A stretch of DNA of 64,000 bases from NCBI RefSeq assembly GCF_016086655.4, contig NW_027294220.1, forward strand, positions 120,158-184,157, in the 5' to 3' direction. The DNA comes from Lepeophtheirus salmonis (Eukaryota > Arthropoda > Copepoda > Siphonostomatoida > Caligidae). Below the pieces are notes generated by a model. It was not told the origin of the DNA and did no database searches. It saw only the letters and a list, made by a program, of their open reading frames with translations. Below, piece by piece: positions 22,766 through 32,430 of the stretch (position 1 is its first letter; every line of letters begins with the position of its first letter). The translations under genes and the position numbers were made by a program.

Positions 22766-23389
22766 TCAGTTAAATGTTTTAAGGACCCGAGCACCCTGCT
22801 CGTCCCTGGGAGAAATAACATTCACCCTTGTTGAGGTTTTAAGGACCCGAGCACCCTGCTCGTCCCTGGGAGACATACCATTCACCCTTATTGAGGTTTT
22901 AGGGACACGAGCACCCTGCTCGTCCCTGGGAGGCATCTTGCTCGATGTACCCTCATCCAACTCGGGATGATCCAGAAGAGAGACCGTTCCACATCCATTA
23001 ACCAATGATGTGAACGGGAGAGTAGGAACAGTAGAGAACCAAAATTGCGTAGGACTAAATCCATTTTTAATTATGTGGTCCCTGATCCGGACACACACTT
23101 CACTTCTTGAAAGTGACCAAGGTTCTCTTCCTTCCTCCACGAGGCCCAAACATAGGCACAGTCCATATTGCTCCGCCTTCCGCAGACGAACGAGCGTTCT
23201 CCCCATCGACGAAAAAGGGCTACCCAACTCCAACAGGGCTAGCTTCGCCGACGATCCCACAGCATGGAGGTCACGTGATCCTGATCCCATCCTCGTCGCC
23301 AATGTTGCGTCTTGACGAACGAGAGTGTCAAACTTATTTATAAGAGGAGAGATCCAGGATGACCAAGAGACATGAGGAGAAGGATTCAC
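22766..23389 (-). CDS. Open frame of the miniature retrotransposon
   Basis: A minus-strand frame of 207 codons starts in the 5' LTR, runs through the primer site and ends after three copies of a 20-residue repeat (PRDEQGARVLKTSTRVN core) encoded by the 60-bp tandem repeats. No gag zinc knuckle, protease or polymerase motif is present. It may be a residue of gag or simply uninterrupted non-coding sequence. Its location across the LTR boundary is unusual for a gag gene and lowers confidence that it is translated. Confidence 0.35.
   Translation of the reverse strand: MNPSPHVSWSSWISPLINKFDTLVRQDATLATRMGSGSRDLHAVGSSAKLALLELGSPFSSMGRTLVRLRKAEQYGLCLCLGLVEEGREPWSLSRSEVCVRIRDHIIKNGFSPTQFWFSTVPTLPFTSLVNGCGTVSLLDHPELDEGTSSKMPPRDEQGARVPKTSIRVNGMSPRDEQGARVLKTSTRVNVISPRDEQGARVLKTFN
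22777..22937. repeat. 60-bp tandem repeat, about 2.7 units
   Basis: The block 'gaggttttaaggacccgagc' followed by 'accctgctcgtccctgggag' recurs at exactly 60-bp spacing three times (near 22780, 22840, 22900), with a few substitutions. It lies inside the retrotransposon. Because 60 is a multiple of three, the reading frame is kept. Confidence 0.9.
23284..23301 (-). promoter_or_regulatory. Primer binding site, tRNA-Ser(GCU) type
   Basis: The plus strand reads atcccatcctcgtcgcca, one base before the LTR. From memory this equals the last 15 bases of arthropod tRNA-Ser(GCU) plus CCA; on the minus strand it is tggcgacgaggatgggat, following the 5' LTR after one T. It places the 5' LTR at 23303-23557. 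Confidence 0.8.
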
Positions 23390-23557
23390 GTGGAGGAATA
23401 ATGTAACACTGTTTATAAGATCATGTGTATTCTAACTATACTCTAATTTATTTACACAATACGAGACTATTTATAATACGTAAAACACAGTACTTATAAT
23501 ATATAGACGAATATACAAGCAGTTAAGAACATGTAAAGAAATATTAAATACATAACA
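23303..23557 (-). repeat. 5' LTR of the miniature retrotransposon
   Basis: 255 bp, same ends as the other LTR. The two differ at about 12 sites (about 95% identity), so the insertion is not very recent if the LTRs were identical at integration. Confidence 0.88.
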
Positions 23558-23562
23558 AGGAG
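23558..23562. repeat. Target-site duplication AGGAG, right
   Basis: Matches 22320-22324. Confidence 0.85.
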
Positions 23563-24850
23563 GTGTACAAAGTGGTGGGTTCATTTGTTAACCCCTCATC
23601 AACCTTGGAGCCACTTTGGAAGAAAATTTTCCATTCTATCTATAGTCAGCTGGTATTTTGGGGGGGGAGGAGAAACAAACTTCATCTCAGTCTAGGAGGC
23701 ACTTGGAGTCTTTATTGAAGTCATTAGACATCAAGCTGGCCAAGGATACCTTTGAGGAGGGTAAATGACGTGCCCGAGCCCACGGCTCATTTGTTGTTAA
23801 GATAATGAATATAGGATTTCATTGAATTTGGTACAGGGTTCTGCGCTATCAGAGAAGTGAGGGCATCAATAAGTATGGGTGAGGAGATGACCTTATATTT
23901 ATTCTCCAGGAGGAGAAACTCTTCCTTTGTAGGGGTTTTTTTTGGGGGGGGGGAGCAGTTTTATTATTGAATAAGTCATACGAATTATGAATAATGACTT
24001 CAATGGTAATTGAAGGGAGGGGGTAATAATATTCCATTTAAGGCTGAGAGCGCCCTAATTCTAGTGGGAGATAATTGGGGTTATTCGGGATCCCAGCTTG
24101 CTTACTTGGGTGGCCGGTGGTAAGTTAGGCGTTCCATATGTGTTCTAGTGGTTCTTCCAGTTTATACTGGATGCATGCCTCTAATTGGGGTTTCAGTTCA
24201 TGCAGTTGCTGTGCCCCAGAGGGAGGTGTAACAACACCAATGATTGTCTCTTGGCATTCCAACTCTGTTAGAGCTTCGTTGTGTAGAATTGGGGAGGAAT
24301 AATTGATTTAAGAGGTAAAATTGCGTCTTGATCAGTTTGCCTATGTGCTTGCCTGAGGGCTTCAAGATCAGCCGGTTCAGTGGAGATATTGTATCAGGTA
24401 GGGCCAATATAAGTCTAGGCGATGCCATTGTATCCTACGTGCTTTAGGGCGGGCATTCGTGGACCTACGTAAATTGTTGCAGGTAGTGCTTGGGGCGTTA
24501 CGAATAGGTGGGGTCTTCAGGAACAGAATTAGGTTTGGGAGAGTTTAATATTCGTAATACTCACAGATTTGGAATGGGGTGCCCATGCGTAGGTTACTAT
24601 GATTATTTTTTTGTCAAATGAGTATTATCAGGGTGTCAAGTCCTTTTAAGACTGGGAGTTGGACCAGGGATAGGCATCATTATAGAGGATGAATTAGTTG
24701 AATCAGGAGGGATCACTGCATGCGTAATGACATTTCTGGGTGGCTCTTGAGTGTCAATGAAAGGATTTTTTGTTTCTACCTCCTTTATTAATGAGACTCT
24801 GAGGATCATAGTTGGACACAAAAAGAGGAGCAGAAAGACAGTGAGTCAAC

Positions 24851-25860
24851 GTTTTTAAATTTATTAAAAATATAAAATAAATCATTGCCCAATAAAGCGG
24901 GAATTTCAAGGAGGGTGGGTTTAAAGGAATTGAGGAGTTTTATGGGGAACTTTGAAGACACTGTGTTGAAAATAGAGGAGTTCAATTTCCTTTAGATCAC
25001 GCGGTTTATCGGTTATAGGACGGCGTCGGAACTATCCTAGAGACTGGGATGTAAAATACACCTTCCAAAGGATATGGCTCCGATTTATTCGATTCATAAG
25101 TTAAAAATACAAAGAATATATAACCTACGAGTAAAATGGTTAAAACTTAAAGAATACAAAAATATAATTTAAATTTTACCATTATCACTAACAAAAGTAT
25201 AACAACAAATAAAAATAACTAAATAAAGAACCAAAAGAAATTAATGGAATGATAGGGTCATGTAAATAGGTTTTAAATACCTATTATAAACATGTTTTTT
25301 ATTTAGAAAAAAATTAGGAGAGCATAAGAGATTCATCATAACGTTATGATGTTAAATTTGAACAAAAATAATTTTAAGTAGTTTATTATTTAATGGGATG
25401 GGTTGAATTTTATATGACTCTGAAGAGGAGTAATATATTATAATTTTGATGTAAAGGTGTTATGTCGTTAATGATAATTAAAATTTTTATAAATGATACA
25501 TAACAATATTTGTAAATATATAATGAAAGAAAATATTCACAAATGTAAAGAATATACAAAAGATAATTATTAATTAACAGTAGCTACCTTATACACAGAG
25601 TGCATTGTGCCCAAGTTCCAGCAGGGACCCCGAAAACTAAGGTTCCTTAAAGCAATGATTTTCAAAGTGGGGGCCGTGAAGACAACTTTAATAGTTGGTT
25701 TTCCATTCAATTTAAGGATGATCCAAAAAGTAACAACATTTTTAAAAATCAAGTGTAGAGAAAAATAAAGTGTATTACTAATGTATATAATAAGAATCCG
25801 ATTATTGACTGTAAGTAGCAATTAATTAATTAATTGAGACTAGCAACACAACCAGTAAAT
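24851..25860. other. No gene; old hAT-like end near 25600-25700
   Basis: The stretch 25608-25680 includes 'ccaagttccagcaggga' and 'caatgattttcaaagtggggg'. The first is the reverse complement of part of 33170-33200, and the second resembles the ends of Charlie-like hAT elements ('CAGTG.TTCTCAA...TGGGG'). No coding sequence is supported. Confidence 0.45.
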
Positions 25861-25979
25861 TGATTTTTAGGATGACAAGGAGACCATCTATGATAAGGGG
25901 AGCAAAGAGTACATCAATATCATCATAATGCGGTGGTTGGAAGTTATTGCAGTTCAGTCCTGTATATCAGTCCAAAAAA

Positions 25980-26080
25980 TTTATCAAGTTCGGTCCTTGA
26001 TGATAGTGCAAAGGGCGGACAGTCTTAAGGACCAGTCCCAACGACTAATAGTACCGGTCTTAAGGACTGACACAACACTA
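25980..26080 (+). repeat. Dispersed repeat family S, copy 1 (hAT-like end)
   Basis: Contains 'aagttcggtccttgatga' and ends ctgacacaacacta at 26080. Related copies are at 27860-28030, 41030-41135 and 45690-45871. The CACTA-side terminus mirrors the TAGTGTTG start of the hAT-type elements in this window, so family S is probably a non-autonomous hAT. The left end is not defined. Confidence 0.55.
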
Positions 26081-26112
26081 TTATGATATCTTATATATGT
26101 CCCTGATTGTAG

Positions 26113-26199
26113 GACATGAAGACGAAGGACACTGACTTCAAATCAAGCCCTGTGGACATGCTGCATATCGTCGTCTCTGGAAAGGATCTCGGAAGATAA
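26113..26199 (+). CDS. Possible terminal exon remnant, unrecognised
   Basis: After an acceptor-like tgattgtag, 28 codons are open to TAA, including SSPVDMLHIVVSGKDLGR. Base composition is clearly less AT-rich than the flanks. A second patch at 25870-25920 after ttttttag-like sequence reads DDKETIYDKGSKEYINI. The two could be exons of one dead or unmodelled gene, or transposon-derived. No function is assigned. Confidence 0.25.
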   Translation, partial: DMKTKDTDFKSSPVDMLHIVVSGKDLGR

Positions 26200-27859
26200 T
26201 GTGAAATTTATTATTTCAATGATTTTGTTCATTAACGATCTTTTTAGTTATAATGTACATTAACTGTCTTGCTCACTTATTTTATCTAGTAACGGTGTAG
26301 TTCAGTTAAACTAGTTATTTTGCATATTAACAGTAGATTTATTAATTTAACTGCAGTATATGTATTTATAAGTCTATTTTCGATGTTATGACACATTGAA
26401 TACAAAATAGTAGAACTGATCAGTCTGAAATTTAGCAAGTAGACATATACAATATTAGGGCCTTGGAGTCATTAAAGGTCTCCTCCTTGCTGTCTCTCCC
26501 ATCTTCTCTTCTTCCTCTATTTCTTTTGTTTACATTCATTCTTTGTTTCTATTCCCCTCTATTCAGTTCTGCAACGCGGGTCACCTCTGATATATATATA
26601 TATCTAATAAACTTATTTATATGAGTAATTAGATAAAGTTGTTGATAATTATGCCTCCTGAAATGATTAAAGCTAGTAATACCCTGGTTAGAGCTAGGAA
26701 TGGAAAATTTTGATACATCCCTAATCTACTAGATATAGGAAGCCACACAAAAATTATAGTCCAGCTTCATATTACAGCTAAGAAATCAACTTTCAAATGA
26801 CCCCTAGGTAGTTCGAGTCTTACCAGTTTGTGCAGGAATCATTGACATATTCCTTATGAGTAGAAGCTTGCTTCGCTTGTGATTTTTCATTTGATATCCG
26901 AACAGACGTAGTTGCTTTGAAAATGTATATCATTGGACATTTCCGTATCCAAGTTGAGAGATATTTAAAAGTATACTGGGAACAGCAAAAGGTGCCAAAT
27001 AACGTTTTTGAATTTTGTTCTCATGTATCTTGTACTTTCAAAATTGCCTTCGTTGGTCCATACTATCACAGACATAATCACAATGCTGAAAGTGGATTGA
27101 ACAAACTCTTGAATACCCTGAAGTTATTTCATCTAGGAATAGCTCTTAGACAAGAATTTTTTTAATTATTCATCATTTGGGAAAGAATGCAATGATCTAG
27201 AGCTGAGTCATACGTTGATTCCGTATTATAATCAGAATAACACTAATCCTCATATAGGACTATATTTTTCCACGTGTGAGTCTTTCATATGTTTATGATA
27301 TGTTTTAAAATAAATTTGAATGTTCGTAAAATAAAGATGAATAAGAAATGTCCAGGGATTCTTAAATATTTTAGTGCATTTATTTATTTATGTCATCGAT
27401 AAACAACACACATTTATGGTGTAATATTTGCTGATTATAATCATAAGAAAATGTAGGAATTTTTAGTAGGAACCCTGTAGAATGAGCCTCTTCAGTATTT
27501 GACTTAGTTTTATATGCTTCACTATGACGTATAATATCCCAAATGGGTTCTAATATACTTAATAGAATGAAGACAATATCATTATTTTAGAATGTGGTGG
27601 TGAAGACCCGGAGAGAAAGACACCAATTCCTAGAAACAAAGTATTATTGAGATTTTTGGCATGTTTTTGGAGTTTTTAGATAAGTTTCTACGCCTAGAGA
27701 TAAATTTATTCTACTTTAATAGCCGAAAAATTGACTTAATGTCCCAAAACCCGGAGTAGATGCGGATGGTGGATAAAATAGATTACTGAATAGAAGTAGA
27801 AATCGACATGTTTTCTCGCCAGACTATCATAGAGACATTAAGTGAAGTCAAATTATTTA
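26200..27859. other. No gene seen
   Basis: AT-rich DNA with a short (ta)n run near 26592-26602. An 82-codon open frame at 26917-27165 has no recognised domain or splice context and is not called. Confidence 0.45.
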
Positions 27860-28030
27860 GTAAGTCTAGTGTCTTTATTGAGGACTGAATACTACAGTCC
27901 CGTACAGTTCAATCTGGGTACGATATGGTTAAGTCTAGCATATCAGTCCCAAAACCTTATAAAATTCGGTCCTAGATTATGTCACTCAACGTTATTTCTT
28001 CTTTTTTCTTTTATATCAGTTCTAAATATT
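27860..28030 (+). repeat. Family S, copy 2
   Basis: Shares 'aaattcggtcctagatta' and 'cgttatttcttctttttt' blocks with the copies at 41030 and 45690. The 80-codon open frame across it is a by-product of the repeat. Confidence 0.55.
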
Positions 28031-28689
28031 TCGTCGAGGAGTTTAGGCGTATTTCAATACGCTTTTAAATACTTTAGAATATAAAATGGTTGTTCAAATG
28101 TCCTTAGATGTAATATAATGAAGTAGAGCCGAGAAATGAAGGAGATTAATTCGTAATTTAAGTATTTTAAAGCTATACATTTGTATTAATATCCCACACA
28201 AAATATGAAAACTAAATTTAGAAAGAATTACCTAATATAATATAGCAACAACTGGATATGAGATTAATCAGGAAGATTTAAAATAATTTCAGTGCGGCTC
28301 CTCCTTGTTTCATTTCTACGAATTCAAGCCTAAAATACGCTATTGTCTATTGCTGACATACTCGCATAATATATAATATTTCACCGATTTCTAATCATCA
28401 ACATCCGGCATTGTTTTTTTTTTTTTTTTGGAGAAACATAGACTCCGAATGACAATTATAATATTAATAAATAATATATCTAAACTATAAGTTATAATAG
28501 TTATTAGTTGAGATTTTTATGGGAGATAATTGATTTCCTCAGAAGGGCTGAAAAATCGTTTTAGATACAGACCCGGAACCAGGGGTTAAATCATTATTCT
28601 TTTATTCTTGAAGGAGAAAAATAATTATAAAATAATCAGGAGTGCCGAAAAGATAAAGGGTCATTTGTTGTGGAGTATTAATTGTAAGT
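28031..28689. other. No gene seen
   Basis: AT-rich, with a T-run at about 28414-28429; no motif. Confidence 0.45.
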
Positions 28690-28895
28690 CCTTGTTGAAT
28701 TCAGAGTAGAATTGAGGATCAACATCGGAGTAATTTCTACCTATGTCATTGCTAGATACGGTTTTTTTGTTTATTTATTTCCAGTTTTGCTGCTCGCAGC
28801 TAATTTAATAGAACATCACAACAACAAGCTTCTCTCCTCTGAAATATTCTTCAAATTGTCTGGGTGATCACGTTAATTATCGTTTTTTTTAAACA
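28690..28895 (-). repeat. Repeat family R1, partial copy
   Basis: Its reverse complement contains 'gacaatttgaagaatattt', 'attactccgatgttgatcc' and 'caacaaggacttacaatta', in the same order as 3990-4402. Confidence 0.6.
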
Positions 28896-29163
28896 AGTCG
28901 GTATTTATATTACTGTTCCCAATTATCACTCTCCGTTATCACCTTGATAAAGTTCACTAAACAAACAAACGTTTTTATCAAAGGCTCTCTCTTTGTTCAC
29001 AAGATAACTGTTAAGCTGTTAATAATTTAATTTAAGTGCCGTACTCTTCACTATTACTTTTAAAAAAAGAAGGTCGTTCTTAATGGATAAGAAGTATGGA
29101 GTATCATTTACTTTTCAAAAATAGATAGTAACCTTGAACTACAATTTATTTAATAATAAATTG
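28896..29163. other. No gene seen
   Basis: AT-rich spacer; ends in the imperfect left flank of the hAT-type element that follows. Confidence 0.4.
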
Positions 29164-29685
29164 TAGTGATGGGACGATTAATCAGAATCGGAGAATCGGG
29201 TGTTTTTTCTGGAATCGGCATCGAGGAAATAATGTTTAATTTGGAATTTTTATTTATATCTGGTATTTAACTATTTATATCTGGTATTTAACTATTTATA
29301 TCTGGTAATTAACTATTTATTACTTTTCTAAGTTATGAAAAAAAACCCCCCCACAAAAAAAAAAAAAAAAAATTAAGGAATTTTTGCTTTTTACTAGAAA
29401 GTTTAATTTTTGGAAATTAATATTTAAATGTAATTTAATTATTCAAATTTTTTTATCCAAAAATTTAATATTGGAAGTTTAATTTTTGAAAAAAAAAAAT
29501 CCCCCCCACCCCAAAAAAAAACAATATATATATATATAATTTATTTGGAAGCCCCTGATAGCAAAATGCCATTTTTAAATATTATTTAAACTATTAAAGA
29601 ATCAGAATTTTTATACGAATCACATCAGAATCGGCATCAGGATTTTTTCTAGAATCGCATCAGAATCGGATTTGTCCCATCACTA
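29164..29685 (+). mobile_element. Non-autonomous hAT-type element (TAGTGATGGGAC ends)
   Basis: 522 bp with 12-bp perfect terminal inverted repeats, tagtgatgggac at the left and gtcccatcacta at the right. The flanking octamers ataaattg and agaatttg agree at six of eight bases, which fits a decayed 8-bp hAT target duplication. The terminus also fits the hAT end consensus (YARNG). Internally it has a 21-bp tandem repeat (about three units of 'tatttaactatttatatctgg', 29255-29320), long A tracts and several 'gaatcgg' words. There is no coding capacity. Truncated relatives lie at 20060-20274 and about 61130-61210. Confidence 0.8.
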
Positions 29686-30464
29686 AGAATTTGGCCTTAT
29701 TCGCTTGACGATCATCATTTCATAAATTTTATAAGCACATTAATTCAGGAGATGATTGAAGACCTAAAGCATCGTGCGTTTGAGGCAATTTAAAATATTT
29801 AAGCAGTAGAAAAATCTGTATACTGCGTTTTCACGTGACGTCATCATTGTAGTGGGTCTAAGCATTCAAGTTTAATAACAACGAAAACCCTTTCTTCATT
29901 AATGTCATGGAAAATAGAGAACTATTAGAAAATGGAAATGAGATAAACAAATAAAATAACTTAAACCTTACTGTCTATCAAAATGTTACAACTTAATTAC
30001 GTAATTTGATTATATATCAGTCCCTGAAATGTGTAATAGAAATAATAATATATTTTCTCTAATTATCTTATTTTTCCCATCCCTACCAGATCAAAATAAA
30101 TTAAAAAATTGAACAAATATAGCCATTTTTAGTACATATTACATTGACTATATTCAAATATAAGTGTTTATCATTGGCATTAAGTGACATTCAGCGAAGA
30201 TATAAAGTCTTTATTTATTCCTAAAGCCATTTGATGAAGATTTATAGGAAAATTTTTCCATTTTATGTAGTAAAAACATCAACTTTGAGCCCCAAAATGA
30301 CATCTCCTTCAATTATGATGCAATTTATGACATTAGTGAAAATGACACTGGGCTACCAAGTTGTACATTTACCATGTATCGAGGCGTATAGAAAGGAAAC
30401 AAAGCATCAAATAACCAATACCAATAATTGAAAGTAACAACTAACTTCTGATTTTTGGAATGTC
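29686..30464. other. No gene seen
   Basis: AT-rich sequence; a 66-codon open frame at 30231-30431 has no supporting features. Confidence 0.45.
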
Positions 30465-30655
30465 ACGAAACAAAAACCCTGAAAATTAACATGAGAACCC
30501 TGACAATTTAAAAAATATTTTGTTTAGCTGTCATGACGTTTCATGAGATCAGCTACACTCAGCTGTGACATAGACAGGAAGGAAGGGGAGAAGGAAATGA
30601 AAAAGGACATTGGAAGGAGTTACTCAGAGTCCAACAAGGTCTTACAAAATTGAAA
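30465..30655 (+). repeat. Repeat family R1, partial copy
   Basis: Contains 'gagaaccctgacaattta', 'atcagctacactcagctgtgac' (partly) and 'agtccaacaaggtcttac', in R1 order. Confidence 0.6.
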
Positions 30656-30776
30656 TAATTATATTAAAACGTAAATTCACTGTGTATTGCTTCAAAGTTA
30701 CAATGCTATTAAAAATATTAGGAATTAATACATTTCCAACAATATAACATCAAAAACTGTCCGTAACGCTAAATCA

Positions 30777-31094
30777 ATGAGAGCCCTGAGCTTGTTTATT
30801 GCCAATAAGATGGTGCCATTTGGTGGAAATGTCAGACAAAGACACCTTAAGTGTGTTTCTTATGTCCAGTCTACTCCTTTGCCTTATTTTGGTGGTTGTT
30901 ACGGCAGAAAACCCCACAGAAACTTTCCAAAGGCGCTTATTTCTTACTCATTAGATTTGTGTTCTCAAGTGAAGAGAATACAGTCATTTCAAAGTAAAAG
31001 ACCACTCAACTTAGACTGGAGCTATAATAAAGGGAGACTTACTAATGTATCCAAAGGAGGAGAAGAAGAAAATATTAAGTATGAATGCAAATAA
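30777..31094 (+). CDS. Unrecognised open frame, 105 codons
   Basis: ATG at 30777 to stop at 31094; a mixed-composition sequence rich in basic residues, with four cysteines in the first half and no membrane segment. No domain was recognised. There are no splice sites or neighbours to support it, and composition is near background. It could be a single exon of an unmodelled gene or chance. Confidence 0.2.
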   Translation: MRALSLFIANKMVPFGGNVRQRHLKCVSYVQSTPLPYFGGCYGRKPHRNFPKALISYSLDLCSQVKRIQSFQSKRPLNLDWSYNKGRLTNVSKGGEEENIKYECK

Positions 31095-31572
31095 CAAAAG
31101 AGACCGGAGAACATGTAGTATGTACCATGAAATTCGATGAGTTAATTAAAAATCATCAACCCAAAAATAATTAAAAACTACCTTGCAGAATTAATTATCT
31201 TTTGTAATTTGAGTTTATACTTAATATTTTCTTCTTTTCCTACCAACTGTTCATAGATGAAGTACTAACTCACCCTTTTAATATCTTCCTAGACTTAGAT
31301 AATATATAAAACAAAAATGACTAATTAATTTTTTGTGAGGCCTGAGGATAAAGAACACCACTCTAGGTTATAATCTCACATTAATAACAACAGCCCGGGA
31401 ATAAAAAATTCATTCTTTAGATTCCCAATTCAAAAAGAAAAAAGGAAAGTTAAAAAATATACCTAATTTTTTATCACTAGTAGTAGTGGTACTGACTACT
31501 TCTAGTTACCACTGACAACAAAAGGTCTTGTAAAAAAACAAAAATATGGCGTGCACTTATGGACATTCTTAA
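31095..31572. other. No gene seen
   Basis: AT-rich; ends at the left target duplication of the next element. Confidence 0.4.
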
Positions 31573-32111
31573 ATAAATACTAGTGTTGGGTTTCGGTCAG
31601 GAAATCCGGTATGAGACCGTTATATTTTTATTGGACCGAACTAATTCTGAAACTAAAAGCTCGGTCTGGACCGAGTCATATAAAAATTCGGTCTACTTTG
31701 GTACCAAAAATAAATCGGTCAAGATTTCACAGATAAATTATTCATAATATGAGAGCATATGTTTTTTTAAGTACAATGAAGTTATACAAAGTTTAAACAG
31801 AGATAGATTTTGATCCCGTCGTCTGTTATATGCTTACGGTATTTGTTCGAAAACTTATCGTGTACTTTTGAGATTTTTGAAAAAATTAATGATAGTTGAT
31901 CAAGAAAGAAAAAATGGTATATGAAACGGAAAAAAATCGTTCAAAAAATTGTGACCGAAAAAGTTGGTCTACAATGTCAGACTAAAAAAATGGTCCACGG
32001 TCTGAGACCGTGGTCTGGACCGAAAAATTGATCCGAATCGGTCTAGAAAAATCCCTTAAGACCGAACCGATTTTTTTTGTTGCTGTAGCGAGTCTCAACA
32101 CTAATAAATAC
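31573..32111. repeat. 8-bp target-site duplication ATAAATAC
   Basis: The octamer lies at 31573-31580 and again at 32104-32111, directly outside the TAGTGTTG/CAACACTA ends. Eight bases is the hallmark of hAT transposition. Confidence 0.88.
31581..32103 (+). mobile_element. Non-autonomous hAT-type element (TAGTGTTG ends)
   Basis: 523 bp, beginning tagtgttggg and ending ctcaacacta, with an exact 8-bp flanking duplication. The end sequence fits the hAT consensus YARNG. The interior is rich in 'cggtc' and 'gaccg' words near both ends. Its middle (31770-31920) is shared with the relative at 6785-7210. There is no transposase. It ends 163 bp before the sulfotransferase start codon, so it sits in the likely promoter or 5' untranslated region of that gene. 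Confidence 0.88.
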
Positions 32112-32266
32112 GTTACACATTTGTGTTGAATGTTGATACTTGTTCCATTAATCAAGCCGAGCACTCTCAATTTTTTCTTTTTTTTTATTGTATAATAGTT
32201 TCAATAATTATCTTAGAAGTAAAACAACTCAGTTTCATAAATTATAAGCATATATTTTTGAGGAAC

Positions 32267-32430
32267 ATGAAATTGGCTGTGATTGGCGCGGGTTTGCCGA
32301 GGACGGGGACAATGTCATTGAAAGAAGCCCTGGATATTTTGTATCCGGAGGGGCCTTGCTATCATATGCTTGTTTTTTCTCATGAATGGAAATTCCAAGG
32401 ACAAAGAACATTGGCATAAGGCTATATCTG
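32267..32430 (+). other. Sulfotransferase exon 1 (carries the frameshift)
   Basis: Starts ATG at 32267 in the context gaggaacatga. The donor is tctg|gtaag at 32431. As read, the frame stops at 32417-32419. The +1 frame from 32381 on gives MNGNSKDKEHWHKAISG, which matches the family's 'h..kW.ka..G' and runs in phase into exon 2. Confidence 0.7.

Larger units (their letters stand above)
22325..23557 (-). mobile_element. Complete miniature LTR retrotransposon (TRIM-like)
   Basis: A 1,233-bp element with two 255-bp LTRs (TG..CA ends, about 12 differences by my count), AGGAG duplicated on both sides, a primer binding site and a polypurine tract. The last two show that it is transcribed on the minus strand. 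The internal region is only 723 bp and holds no protease, reverse transcriptase or integrase motif, so it must be mobilised by an autonomous relative. It is more GC-rich than its surroundings. It was inserted into the R2-like relic, and R2-like sequence continues on both sides. The term TRIM (terminal-repeat retrotransposon in miniature) fits, though its LTR and total length are at the larger end of that class. Confidence 0.88.
21085..24850 (-). pseudogene. R2-like non-LTR reverse transcriptase relic
   Basis: Minus-strand translation in broken frames gives the R2-type order. First is a FRKVDGVSENTLILDDCIKY block (about 21957-22014; R2 proteins have 'F...DG..EN..lLd'). Then come motif A, AFLDIKKAFDWVS (about 21885-21922), motif B, QGDQLSGLIFNLVVEM (about 21700-21745), and motif C, FEDDIVLLL (about 21617-21645), with E in place of the usual A. 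A C-terminal zinc-knuckle-like CFACPESVCNLGHIL follows at about 21125-21185. The knuckle followed by a restriction-like endonuclease is typical of the R2 clade; the endonuclease is not seen, so the 3' end is truncated at about 21085. Many stops and frameshifts make it dead. An LTR element sits inside it at 22325-23557. The upstream part (23563-24850) is weak and its start is uncertain. Confidence 0.7.

Noticed and set aside
22777..22937. CRISPR-like array
   Set aside because: The period is 60 bp with the whole unit conserved rather than short repeats with unique spacers, and it lies inside a eukaryotic LTR element.
22602..22970. 122-codon plus-strand open frame in the LTR element
   Set aside because: The element's primer site and polypurine tract show that it is transcribed on the minus strand; the plus frame comes from the 60-bp repeats.
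23284..23301. tRNA gene fragment
   Set aside because: Only 18 bases including the CCA end, which is not genomically encoded in eukaryotic tRNA genes, set next to an LTR: a primer binding site.
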